Shown piece by piece: positions 46,701 to 58,192 of a stretch of 64,000 nucleotides of DNA. Location: positions 1,057,065-1,121,064 of the forward strand of contig LSYV01000023.1 in assembly GCA_001584585.1 (NCBI GenBank), written 5' to 3'. This DNA comes from Gonium pectorale. Its lineage: Eukaryota; Chlorophyta; Chlorophyceae; Chlamydomonadales; Volvocaceae. Within the stretch, counting starts at the first letter, position 1. Each line of letters begins with the position of its first letter. A program made the position numbers and the translations under genes. Below the pieces are notes generated by a model. That model worked only from the letters and a program-made list of their open reading frames with translations. It had not been told where the DNA came from and made no database searches.

Positions 46701-49529
46701 GGCAGCGGGCAAGCTTCCTCAGCGAAATATAACACGGCTTGCTGCGCAGGCGCGGCCGGCTCCGGCACCCCGTCCTTACACGCTCCAAACTCGGCCAACT
46801 CATTCTCCGAGTAATGCCCTGCCACCCCCCTCCGTGCGCGCGTGCAGGGCGCTTCTTTCTTCAACTACAACATGCTTAGCCACGCCTTCATCGCAGCGGG
46901 CGTCGCCATCTTTGTGGGTTGCGGCGACGGTGCTCTCTCCATGTTGGGGACCAGGGCGGGGCCGCCGGAGCCCTGTCTTGGGAACGCTTGGTTTCGTTTA
47001 CGGTCCGGCGCCCTGTTCTGTGGCCGTGCTCACATCGCCATGATGGCTATAGTGTTTACAGGGTGAGGGTGTTTACCCACATGACGGCCAAGGTGCGGCT
47101 CTGCTGTGCTCCGCCCGCCACCTTCCATCCGCAGGTCAGCCTGCTCCTGTCGGCGTCTCTGTGGCACCGGTCGGACTTGTACCGCGTCGCCTTCACGCTG
47201 CCGCAGCAGTTTGTGCTGATGAACGAGGTTGCGGAAAAGGTGCGTGGGGCGGAATGCCGGCCTGCACGGACCCTGTCCTGGCTAGCGGCCTTTGAATCGC
47301 CTCCGATGCGTATCTCCTGCGGCCAATGCGCGCATGCTTTCCCCTTCGTGCGAAGACTCGAGGTCCAACCCCTGCCCTATTGGGACTCGGCAGTGATGAC
47401 CGGCGGCCTGTCACAAGGGCGCTGTCTCTCCCGCTTCCCCGCCTTCGCAACACTCGGCCAGCCAGGCGTCGTTGCGTGCCCCTCCGCTCCGCTCCGCTCC
47501 GCTCCAATCCTGCAGGGCCGGTTCTGGTACTACTGCTGGGAGATGCCCATCTTTGCCCTCATGGGCGTGGGCGGCGGTATCCTAGGCGCCGGCATGGTTG
47601 TGCTTAACAACCGCGTCACCAGCTTCCGCCGGAGGTTCGTCCCCGCCACGCGGCCCGCTCGCCGCGTGGCGGAGGTGATGGCGCTGGCGGGCGCCACGGC
47701 GACGGCGTGGCTGCTCGCGGCGTACCTGTCGCCGTGCGAGCCGGTGTCCGGGGAGCAGCCGCAGACCGACTTTCGGGACCCGCGCAACCCGGTGATCCTG
47801 TACGCCGGCCTCTTCCCGCAGGTTGGCGGGCCGCCGGCCTCCGGCAGGGCTGGAAGGAAGGGCGGTTACGGATCGCGCAATGGCGATGTCGTGCAGCTAC
47901 GACGTCACAGCGCACGGTGTAACGCAGTGGCCGCCGCTGACGGGAAGGCTGCAATAACTAGCGCCTTGTGTCGGTTTTGAATTTGGGTTGCTGGATGCAT
48001 TTGTTGTGCATCATAGTAACAGTCAGTGGCACTGGGGAGACATGCAGATGGGTCTTATACTCCTTATGTTGGATTGTTGCTTGGTAAGAGTGCCCCCTTG
48101 CCGACCCGTGGCTCGCAGCTGTGGTGCCCGGACGGCCAGTACAGCCGGTTTGGGGTGCTGTTCTTCGCGCCGCAGACCGCCGCCATAAGCCTGCTCTTCC
48201 AGTATCAGGTGCGGCGCCGCGCCGGGACTCCGCCGACCCACGGGACGGATCTGCGCGTTGGCCCCGGCCGGCGGGTCGGTTGACCCATGCAAAGGATGTC
48301 ACGCCGTAGGTGTAAACGCACGCAATGGCGCTTCCCAGCTGCGGCTGCGAGCGTGCTGGTGCCCTGGCCTGGGGCGCGGTGGCAGCACACAGTTCACACA
48401 ATACGGTAACCCGCACCTGCGTGCCTGTGTGGCGCCCGCGCCCCTCTTTGATCAGGTGTCGGCAGGCTACTCCCTCCTGTTCAGCCCCGCTGCGCTGGCG
48501 ACGCTCGCCTGCCTGGGTGGGTGACAGCGGCGCCTGATCTGTCTGTGCCTGCCGTCACCGCCAACCAACCGAACCGTTCCTCCCGTCATCGCTGCCGACC
48601 TTACGAACCGGCCCTGCAATGCACCCTGTCAAAACCCTGTCTCCAACGCTCTAATGCGTACTGAATCTACTGATGGCTCTGGCGGCCCGCACCGGGGACC
48701 GCATCGCACTACCCTGCCCCTGCAGGCTGGTTCTTCATGTCCATCACGTTCGGCATCGGCGCCGTCACGGGGCTCTTCGTGCCGTCGCTGCTCGTGGGCG
48801 GCGCCGCCGGGCGGCTGGCGGGCCGCGCGGTGCGCGCCGCGGCGGCGGCCGTGCTGGGCCCCGGCTCCGCGGTGGAGGTGTGCCTGGGCACCTACGCGGT
48901 GGTGGGCGCGGCGGCGGTGCTGGGCGGCGTGTCGCGCATGCTGCTGTGCAACATCGTGATCACCATGGAGACGGCGGGCGCCAGCGCGGTCACGGTGCCC
49001 CTCATCGGCGCCACCTGGGTCGCCAAGGTGCGGGCTGCGGGGTGGCGTGGGGGCGAGGGTGGCATGGGGGCGTGGGTGGCATGGGGGCGAGGATGGCATG
49101 GGCGCGTACGTGGCGTGGGCGCGTGAAGGAGGGTTGTTGGCAGCGCTGGGGAGTAGTCAAGATGGGAAACGGGTCGCGTCGCGGACACCGAATCGCATGC
49201 TGTACTCAATGGAAGAACTTGTGGTGGTCTTGGCGTAGTTGTAGAAGACCTGTAGAACTTCGACGTCAGCGACGAGCGCTAGGGAGGTGCGGGCGGTGAT
49301 GCGGCGATGTCCCGTCACGCTCCACGCACGCGCGCGCCCTCGTGCTCGGGGTAATATAAGTGATGTCGTTTCCGGGGCTTGCTGTTTTCCCCCAAAAACA
49401 AACACAGTTTTCGTTTGGAGTAATCTGCGTACTCCTAAGTGGTACCTGCACCTATCACGGCGGCCCGACACTCTCCTGCGCTGCCATATGGTGCACTCGG
49501 CGGCAACACGCCCAATGTCCTAGACCCCG

Positions 49530-49569
<40 letters not shown>

Positions 49570-52500
49570 CCCCCACGAACACTGATCACCCCAGCTTTCT
49601 GGCCTTTGCCGTGCCGTGCGAGCCTGCCCACAGCGCACCTTTTGTCCCCGCCCTGAGCGTTCCACACACCGTAGCGCGCTCTTGTCTACACTGGTATGCT
49701 TCACGTGCTCCAGTCCCGTCTCTCAGCAAGTCAGCATGCATGTCTGGACCGCTTCTCGCCCTTGCCTGCTGTCCGATCGCAGATGGTGGCGGACGCGCTG
49801 GTCCCGCGCGGCATCTTCGACGTGGCCATCGAGCGGGCCGGCTACCCCTACCTGGAGGCCGAGCCCTCCCAGCTGACGGACGTCAAGCTGCAGCACGCGC
49901 TGTCTGCGGGCGACGTGATGACCAGCAAGCTGCAGACGCTGCCGTGTGTGGTCCGGATACGGCACCTGGTGGAGGTGCTGCGCAGGTGAGGCGTGGCCGG
50001 GTTGGTGGGATGGGGTGGCGTCGGGGTTTTGGACGGGTGGGTGGGTGGGCTGCTTATCTGGGCCGACTGGGCATTGGGCGATACTGAGCGGCGGCTGCGC
50101 TTCGGGCTGGCTGCGTGCGCGCACAAACAAGCGCGCTGGCTGGGCCGCGTGCGAGCACAGATCCATCCCCTTGCCGAGTGCGTGGCGTGCGCCCGTCGCA
50201 GGTGCCCCAAGTTCGGCACGTTTCCCCTCACCGAGGCTGCGGAGCACCCGACCCTTGGACCCGCCCCGGCGGCCTCGGAAAACGCTGTCGACCCGGCCGC
50301 CAAGGCCGTTGCTGCAGGGCGACACGACGTGCCGACAGCAACTCTTCCATCAGCATCGACGCCCCGCGGCGTCGGCGGCCGCGTATCGCCGCCAGGCTGG
50401 CTTGCGACGCCGGGCGGGAGTGGCTTGCCGCAACCGCCGCTGCATCCGCAGGCGACGCCGCCGCATGGAGGCGGCCTCGTTGGTTCGGTCGGCACGTACG
50501 GCTCAATGCAGCTGCGCTCGGCCGCAACCGGCGGCAGCGCGCTGCTCGTCCCCAAGCCGAACCCTCTGTTCGACGGGCCCGAATCCCCTGACGGCGCCGG
50601 CGGCGCCGGAGGCATACCAGAAAGTGCACAAACGCGAACGGGCCAAGGGCAGGCGCAGGGCCATGTCCCCAGCCGGCGCAGCCGTACCGCCGAAGATGCC
50701 CGGCAGCAGCCCTCAGGCCCCAACGGCGCGTCCTCCACGGCGCAGCTTACGCCGTCAGCCTTCCCGCTTCCTCACAGGTATCCCACAGGCGCGATGACCT
50801 ACATGTCTGCGTTCGCAGCCTCAGCGGCGGCGCTGTCGCTGGGTGCGCGGTCCGCGCGCTGGGCGCCGCAGGACGCCGCAGCGGCGGCTGAGGCGGCGCC
50901 GCCGGCAGGCGCGTTGGACCTTGGGGCGCAGCAGCGTGGGCGAGACGCCGCCTCCGCCTCCGCTGAGGCTGGGGCTGGAGTGAGCGGGCTCCGGCCGCTC
51001 GGGGGCAGTGGCACCAGTGCAGCGACGGAGCGCAGCGGCGGGGAGACAGTCGCGTACGCGGACCGGCGCGCCCCAGGGGCCGTTGGCGAAGCCGCTGAGG
51101 GCGACGCCACAGGCGGCAGTACCGCTGCGACTGTGGGGCAGGCCCGACTGCACTGGCCCTCGAACCAACAACATGAGCCGTCCCTCAGCGACCGGAACGA
51201 TGGCGGCGACGTGGACGGTCTGCTAATACAGAACAGCCTTATTAGCGGGGCTCCGCCCACTCCTTCGGACGACGCAACAAGGGCAGTCGCTGGCAGCAGC
51301 GCTCCTCCTGCCCGCGCTGCGGCCCTGGAAGCGGCCAGCACTGCCCTCGGCGGCGGCCTTGGCGGCCCCGGCCTTGCCGGGACCAGCACCCAGCCGGAGC
51401 CTGACGAGGCGCAGGGGGCAGATGTAGATGCAGACGTGGGGGAGAATGGCGGGGGCTACAGCGGCGGTGTCATCGTCGGAGTCATTAGCCGCAGTATCCT
51501 CCTCAAGCTGCTTGAGATGCGCCAGGACCTGAGCCTGGACCGCACCTCGAACCTCTCGTCCGGCGGCTCCGCTGCCGCCGCCGCCGTGAGCTCCAAACGC
51601 GCCGAGGGCGCATCGGCGGCCACAACCGCGCCGCGGCGCCCCTGGTGGCGCTCCCTCTTTGCGTGGCTCGCCCGCGCCCCCACCCACGCCCCCTCCCACT
51701 CGCACAACAGCGACGGCGGCGACGGCGGCGCTGCCGGCGCCGCCGGCAAGGACTCGGAGCCCTGGGCGGTGCTTGGCGCGCGGCGCGCCGCCATGAGCGG
51801 CACGCGCGCGGCCCGGCTGCTGGACGCCGTTGACAACTACCCCGCCAAGGCCCCTGCGGACGGCCTGGGCGAGGAGGCCGTGTTTGCGCGGCTGGGCCCC
51901 GCCGACCTGGACAGCTTCCTGGACCTGCGCAACTTCATGCAGCGGGTGCCGTACGTGGTGCCGGCCACCGCCTCCCTGGCGCGCACGTACCGCCTCTTCC
52001 GCGGCCTGGGCCTGCACCACATCCTGGTCACCGCGCCCAGTATCCCCGTCATCGGGCTCATCACGCGCTCCGACATCGCCGGTCCCAAGGCCTACTGCGT
52101 CGCCTACGAGCTAGCGCAGCGCGAGCAGCAGGGGCTGCAGGCGCTGCTACACGAGCAGCAGCAGCAGCGGCAGCAGCAGCTGCGGGAACCCCAGCGCGCC
52201 GGCCCTGAGGATGGCGGTACCGATGATGGTTACGCAGGGGTTGTCAGCGGAGGCGCCCCGTTCGTCGCCGCTGCCGGAGCCGCCACTGGCGGCACGGGCC
52301 CAGCGTGGCCGCAGCCTGACGGGGTCCGCCCCGGTCAGGAGCAGCTCCCGGCGGTTGCGGTCTGGGCACGGGCCGGTGAGCTGCCCCCTAGGGGCCACGC
52401 AGGCCTGGCAGGCGCGGGCGCCGGCGACGGCGACAGAGTCCAGGAGCCGACGGTCGCACCGGAGCGAGCGGGCGGCGGCGGCGGCGGCGGCAGCCAGGGC

Positions 52501-53856
52501 GGTGACGTGGCGGCAGCCGCAGCGCGCGGCTTGCCCACAGGGGCAGCCGCGCCATCGCCGTCCGCTGACGCGAGCGATGCAGCCGTCGGTGGGGCGCCGG
52601 CGGCGGCGAAGCGGGTTGTGCCGGTTGAGCCGGCGGGGCTCTCCGCGGGTTTGAACCCGCAGACCTGGGAGGGCGTGCCAGAAGTGCGCCGCCCCGCGGC
52701 TGCCGCCGCTGCCCAGGCTGGAACGTCCCGCGAGGGCGCGGGTCCGGCGGAGTCGGGCCTGGGCCTTCGCCGTCGGCACTTTGCAACCGGGTTACGGGGC
52801 AGCGACGGCGGCGGCGGGGTTGGCAGCCTCCGGGATCCGGCTCCTTACTCAGCTGACCCGGGAGGTGTTCCGGCGGTCGGGGCCGCCTCAAGTCCGCAAT
52901 TGCCTCCTCTGAGCCTCCAATACAGCAGCCTGGTCTACAGCGCCTCCGGCACCGGCACCTCGCGCAAGGCGCTGGCCGCATCTGGCGAGCCGCCGTCGCA
53001 GCAGCTCCGACAGCCACCCCCGACGGGCAGGGCACGCTCCGGACTCCACGTCCGGTCGCGGCCGAGTGGCCTACCTTCTCCCGCAAGTCCCCTAGCGCCC
53101 AGCCGTCAAGCAGATGGCGCCGCGGGCTCGGCGGCAGCGGCGCCGTCGTCGCCCCGCAGCTGGCACCCTGCTCCGGGTGCTGGGCATGGGCCGGGCGCCG
53201 AGCCGGTAGACCTTGAGGCGGGCGTCAGAGGCGGCGGCCCCGCGGCGGCGCAAGGCGGCCTCCGCACAACGTCCCTGGCGCGACACTACCAGCAGCCCTC
53301 CCGAAGAGGAGATACCCCTCGAGGCGCGGAGGCCGCGGTTCCCAGCAGGGCCCGCCGCACTTGGAGCGTTGGCTCGGTGGGAGGCCGCAGCCCAGTCCGT
53401 GCGCCCTCGCCGCCGCCGCCGCCGGCGCTCGCAGCCCGTGGCCCCGCCTCGCGCTGCCCCTCTCAGACGGCCGATGCCGCGGCGGGCTGGGGCGGTTTGG
53501 TCGCGGCACGGCCCGAGGGCCATGCAGGCCTGCCCTCAGCACCGGAAGCATTCCTGGACCTGGCCTCAAGCGTTAACGGTTCAGCGGCGCCACTGCCGCC
53601 GGTCGTAGCGGCATGGCCCCTGGCCGGCCCGCCGGAAGCGGAAGAGCTGGTGGCGGCGACGTTCCTGGCCCCGACCGCGGCTGTGGGACAACCAGGCGCG
53701 GCGCTAGCACAGTCGCAGCCCCCGGGTTGGCTGCCAGTTTTGCAGCGGCGTACGCCGGGCGGCGCGCAGCCCCTGCCAGAAGCTGTGTCTGTAGGGGAGG
53801 GAGGTGCGAAAGAGTCAACGGAGGACGGCAACGGGGCGTGGGAGGGGCAGCCGTAG
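43765..53856 (+). CDS. CLC-family chloride channel/transporter with two CBS domains
   Basis: Exons 43765-44007, 44569-44706, 45135-45377, 45719-45915, 46201-46229, 46558-46613, 46848-46913, 47135-47239, 47516-47821, 48119-48208, 48456-48516, 48726-49027, 49783-49985 and 50202-53856 give about 1,897 residues, all in phase. CLC signatures are GSGIPE (181-186; the Ser favours chloride over nitrate), GKEGPFTH (223-230, with the gating Glu225), [20 protein letters not shown] and GLFVPS (527-532). The nearest pattern is the CLC-6/7 (endomembrane) group. The proton glutamate of exchangers is replaced by Gln302. CBS1 starts near residue 655 ([12 protein letters not shown]) and CBS2 near 1257 ([20 protein letters not shown] to [13 protein letters not shown]), with about 550 low-complexity residues between and about 550 after. 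Intron 3 has a GC donor (45378). The start is the first ATG of the open frame; the N-terminus is Ala-rich. Confidence 0.92.
49057..49116 (+). repeat. Short G-rich minisatellite in a CLC intron
   Basis: About three imperfect copies of GGTGGCATGGGGGCG and variants, in the intron 49028-49782. Confidence 0.6.
49529..49570 (+). repeat. (CCTG)n microsatellite
   Basis: About ten tandem copies of the tetranucleotide CCTG in the same CLC intron, a likely polymorphic site. Confidence 0.9.
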
Positions 53857-54136
53857 ATGACACTTGCCCACACGACGCGCATTGGACCGGTGCTGGTGTT
53901 GGAAAACCATGGAGGGGCAAGTGGTGTAGTGCCGGTGTGGATGATGGGTATTGGGTGCGACTAATGCGCAATTTCCGAGCAGTGAGCAGATCGGCACATT
54001 GTACGAATAACATGCAACAGCTGAAACAGTGCGAACGTGGCAAATGCAGGTTCTATGGTGACACAGTGCAGGGCCAGGGTAGTCAGTACGATACCACATA
54101 CCAGGGGTGGAGTGCTGCTCATGCCGGTGCGAGCTC

Positions 54137-54518
54137 NNNNNNNNNNNNNNNNNNNNNNNNNNNNNNNNNNNNNNNNNNNNNNNNNNNNNNNNNNNNNNNN
54201 NNNNNNNNNNNNNNNNNNNNNNNNNNNNNNNNNNNNNNNNNNNNNNNNNNNNNNNNNNNNNNNNNNNNNNNNNNNNNNNNNNNNNNNNNNNNNNNNNNNN
54301 NNNNNNNNNNNNNNNNNNNNNNNNNNNNNNNNNNNNNNNNNNNNNNNNNNNNNNNNNNNNNNNNNNNNNNNNNNNNNNNNNNNNNNNNNNNNNNNNNNNN
54401 NNNNNNNNNNNNNNNNNNNNNNNNNNNNNNNNNNNNNNNNNNNNNNNNNNNNNNNNNNNNNNNNNNNNNNNNNNNNNNNNNNNNNNNNNNNNNNNNNNNN
54501 NNNNNNNNNNNNNNNNNN
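54137..54518. other. Assembly gap (N run)
   Basis: A run of 382 N in the region between the CLC and VTI1 genes. ORFs drawn across it are artefacts. Confidence 0.95.
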
Positions 54519-54905
54519 TGGCGGTCGTTCGGCATGCGTTCAATGTTGCATCGCCTGTTCCGTGGACCCGACGGTCGCGCTGATGCGAACCTTGCGCGTT
54601 CAGACAGACAGACAGACTTCGTTACAGCGTTCACCTTCAGCGTTCGTGCAAGCCTTCCAGTATCCCAAGTCAACCTTCGCGACTGTGGTCACCGTACGCA
54701 CCGTTTAGCAGAAGGCTGCCCTCTGTTGGCTAGGTGCCTGCTTATCCTCAGCACCGTCCATCTTGACAGTATTTGGCCCTGGGAGATGGGACGTCCGCAC
54801 TGTCTGCGAAGTAAGTGTTCCTGAGATTCTTGCAAACATTTCAATGTTGTCACCGGGAGCCCCGAATGTGGTGCGGAGGCCCGTTGGCAACCCCTCTCTG
54901 GGGGA

Positions 54906-55237
54906 GCCTGTAATCTGTATCTGTTGGCCGTTGCAAAGATCCTCATCCTCCGCCAGACTGTTCTGCAGCCTCAAGCTAGGCGGAGGGTGGCTTGATACCA
55001 GTGTTACCCGGGCGTTGTGGTGAGTAATCCTCGCCGGCTGATCCAACATGGCCGTCAGCAGTCGTGTTGCTTGCGTGTAAGTGACCCACGGGTCGAGACA
55101 TCAATTCGCCTGCAGTTATCCTCTGCTGTCAGCCGCGGGGCTTAATGACGCGGAACTGAGGGTAACTCAGGATTGGCCAGAAAGGGGCACAACCAACATA
55201 GCTACACTAAACTCTGTGGCAGATACAGATTACAGGC
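54906..55237. repeat. 18-bp perfect inverted repeat, 296 bases apart
   Basis: GCCTGTAATCTGTATCTG at 54906-54923 recurs as its exact reverse complement at 55220-55237. Outside these 18 bases the flanks differ. This could be the ends of a short MITE-like element or paired bidirectional 3'-end signals, since each arm contains TGTAA in opposite orientation. Confidence 0.55.
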
Positions 55238-55844
55238 ATAGGGCCCATGCCCATGTTTCTCTCGCCCAGGACGCAGAACCTGCAGCCCCGCGGTTTACAG
55301 TGCGGCCATGGGCGCAAAGACACCTCCCCTTCTGTACTTCCGCACACAGCTACATTAAGGGAAGCAGGTACACTGCTGGCCACGCCCCTGCACGGCGCGC
55401 CCATCGGCACGTGGTTCCCCAACAGTCAGTCGTCACAAGTGCGCCGGGGGCATGATACAACCTGTGCGACAAACGTCTTCATTCGGCGAGGGTCCGATAC
55501 ATGCCTCGTTCCCACACCAGTGCACACATCAGCTACCGTCGTTAGAAAGGCACAGGAGGCGTCAGCCACTGCAAGTGCGATGCGAAAATATAGTAGCCCA
55601 AGCCCCTTCCACCCGTCTCTACCATTGGCGCCAGCAAGGCTGCCATCACTCGTGCCACACCTCTGGTCCAATGGCTCAGCAGCTGCACCCCAACATGTTT
55701 CTTACTCGAACAGCGCAGCGCTTTACGCATCATGCCGGGTGCAACGACGTTGCAATAACTCGACACTTCCAGGGCCGTGGTGGTACCACCACGGCTCTTT
55801 TGCCCCGCGCTAAGCGCCATGCCCTTCACATAGATGCCGACAGT

Positions 55845-57896
55845 TTACTTGGCCTTGAAGTAGATGATGAGGATGATGGCAGTAAGCAGGAAGGCGATGA
55901 CCCCGATCAGGATGAGCTTGTTCTGGAGCATAACGCGCGACATGTTGGACAGGATCTTGCGCGCTTTGCTGATGTTGTCGTCGGCTCCGTGGAGCGTGTC
56001 GCGTGAGTGGATAATGGTCTCGCGCTGAGCCGCCAGGTTGGCCAGGATACCGGTTCCAAGCTCCTGCACAAGCAGAAACGAGCGACGAGCTGCTTGCACC
56101 ATGCTGCTATGTTGCGCTGGCAGGTTGGTAGGGTATGCCGCGCGGAAACTGAGGACAGGGTGCCTGCCGCAGACGAGTGGAGTGCGAGTCTTCATCGTGC
56201 GCTGTGCATGAGCGGCGGGTACGCGCAAAACCAATGAAGGTGAAGGTACGCCCCACGCGCCGGCAGTGCACGTGTCTTGCAATAGGACTTGGGTGGCCTC
56301 CAGCGCGCGACTAGTCACACCGCGTGCGATACGGCAAACGTTGCCGAGCAACGCACTCCCGTCCCGTTATGTGGGAAGAAGGCCCGGCACCGCACCAGCC
56401 AGGAGCCGATGGCGCGCCAGCCGGCGCATTAGAAGAAGAACCACCGGCGGTTCATGCTTTTGAGAGACCCGTCGGCCTTGCGGAGGCTCCCGTCCACACT
56501 TTGCAGCGTGTCCCGTGAGTGCTGGATGGTCTCCCGCTGCGCCTGGAGGTTCGCGAGGATAGACGTGCCCAGACCCTACGCAGTGACGGGGCCACAGGCG
56601 GCCCAACCGTCACCGCCATCCTTCAGCTCCCCTGGCCCACTTGCTGTAGCCCGTGTAGTGGTTCCAACATCCCCTTGCGTGTGGAATGACCTTTCGTGCC
56701 TCAGTTTACATCCCCGCGTTGGACGTCCACCCTTCGAGCCAATAGTGATACCAGTGCCTCCTGCCGTCTGCCGCGTATGATCCTATCCAAACGTGTGGAG
56801 CAACAACTCCCTTTCTGTGTTGCACAAAGCTTCGCCAACTGTTCCCGCCCGCCCCAACAACATGGAAACGTTTCACACGCCGCCCTGCGGTTCATCATGC
56901 TTCCCTGCCCGGCCCTGCCATGAACCCACCTCCGTCTCCGCCAGCAGCTTCTTTCCCGTCTGTAACCGCTCGTTGGACTGCTCCAGCTTGGCGGTGCCGG
57001 AGAGCATGCGGTCCCGCTGTGCCTGTGACGACGACGCGTAGTCCATGCCGAGGCCCTACAAGAGGTGCAGGGTGGGTTCAGCGGCCACATATGTTGTCAT
57101 AAGTGGCTCTGAGTACGCTCTGAGCCCGACGCTGCAGCTGGGGCGTACGGACAGCTTTGTGAAAACCAATGGGATCTGCAACCACCCCTCCTCCATTGTA
57201 CCAGTACACCGTATTCAATTGCGAAATGTACTCCGACTGCGAACCACCCCTTGGAGGGCGACCTAATTCGTGGAAGCCTCCAGCTATCTGCCAGGTGGGC
57301 AGGCGGCAGGCTACAACCCCCACCGTGTGCTTGCCACGCACCAGCTCTGCGCGTGCCGACTCGAAGTCACCCGCAGTCGACCTTGCTTTCGTGAGCTGCT
57401 CCTTCAGCGACGCCAGGTCCGCCTTATACTCCTTCACTTTATTTTGGAGGTTCCGTGACCGCTCAGGGGCCACGGAGCGTGCCTCCATGTCCATCTTCTT
57501 GATCTACAGGCATGACACAAGTACGGTACGATGGTGGGATACGGGAGTGTGGTCGGATTGGGTCATGGGTGTGGGAGCGCGCGGCGGGTGCCTGGCGTCA
57601 ACAAGCCAGCCCACGGGGGCGAAGCGCTATGCACGCCACTTACGATGTTGTCAGCCTCCCGAATATCCACGTCCACCTCCGACAGCTTCTTGCGCCTGGC
57701 GTCTGTTTGGGTTGATTGGAGCGTGCTTCCCGTGTTTCCCCAGGTATTTCATCTCAAGGGTTCCCGTGTCATAGGCTAGTTGCATACTCTCACCTCCGCT
57801 GAGCGTGGAAGCTGTGTTGATTTTCCTCGAAATGTCCGTGCTTTTATTGCAGTATTCATTCTCATACTGGCTGAACAAAGCATTGGGGTCGTCCAT
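55845..57896 (-). CDS. VTI1: VTI1-type Qb-SNARE
   Basis: Minus-strand exons 57896-57794, 57702-57644, 57503-57342, 57055-56930 and 56063-55845 join in phase to 222 residues, the length of plant VTI11. The N-terminal three-helix domain starts MDDPNALFSQYENEYCNKST and includes LSEVDVDIREADNIIKKMDM and NLQNKVKEYKADLASL. Exon 4 ends LLAETE and exon 5 continues ELGTGILANLAAQRETI. The SNARE motif carries the family-specific Asp at the zero layer (DTLHGADDNISKARKIL), where other Q-SNAREs have Gln. The protein ends with a tail anchor at about 200-219 (LILIGVIAFLLTAIILIIYF) and KAK. VTI1 acts in Golgi, endosome and vacuole fusion. A second in-phase version of the last exon lies in intron 4. The gene is head-to-head with DDB2. 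Confidence 0.93.
56429..56575 (-). CDS. Duplicated alternative last exon of VTI1, without membrane anchor
   Basis: Within intron 4 of VTI1 the minus strand reads an acceptor (CTGCGTAG) followed by 48 codons and TAA. The peptide (GLGTSILANLQAQRETIQHS, RDTLQSVDGSLRKADGSLKS, then MNRRWFFF) parallels exon 5 (ELGTGILANLAAQRETIIHS, RDTLHGADDN) for the first half of the SNARE motif. It then diverges and stops before any transmembrane helix. It is in phase 0 with exon 4. It may be a mutually exclusive terminal exon giving a soluble SNARE, or a decaying duplicate. Identity as a duplicated exon is clear; use in mRNA is unknown. Confidence 0.7.
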   Translation of the reverse strand, partial: GLGTSILANLQAQRETIQHSRDTLQSVDGSLRKADGSLKSMNRRWFFF

Positions 57897-58192
57897 TTTA
57901 TGGTATACAAGAACAGGATGAGCGAGCCGATGCAGAGAAGTGCAGGCGCGAGTAGGTTCAACTCCTCGACTCCAGCAAACAATTAGCTGCACAGGTGAAG
58001 GCTGCGAGTAACCCTGGCACAGCAGCAGACAAATCTCGGCACAGCTGGCCTTGACAACGTCCTCTCGCGTCCTCTCAGCAAACGGAATTCGTCGTACAGT
58101 TCCCGCAACACGCGTCAGACGCAGGGAGGAGCCACAGTGCAGCCCTCCCACAACTCTTCTGCACTTACCCCACAGCTCCCCTACTTGCACCC
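57897..58192. promoter_or_regulatory. Head-to-head intergenic region (VTI1 and DDB2)
   Basis: The start codons of the two genes are 296 bases apart, so promoters and leaders must be compact and may be shared. No TATA box or other defined element is seen. Confidence 0.4.

Larger units (their letters stand above)
53857..55844. other. Convergent CLC/VTI1 intergenic region with assembly gap
   Basis: No gene is supported. It contains a gap of 382 N at 54137-54518. Candidate poly(A) signals for the CLC transcript are TGTAA at 54909-54913 and 55076-55080. For the minus-strand VTI1 gene they are TTACA at 55230-55234 and 55295-55299. An 18-bp inverted repeat lies at 54906 and 55220. Confidence 0.4.

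Noticed and set aside
54519..55050. Short ORFs on both strands next to the second gap
   Set aside because: No conserved domain, no consistent exon structure, and one border is an assembly gap.
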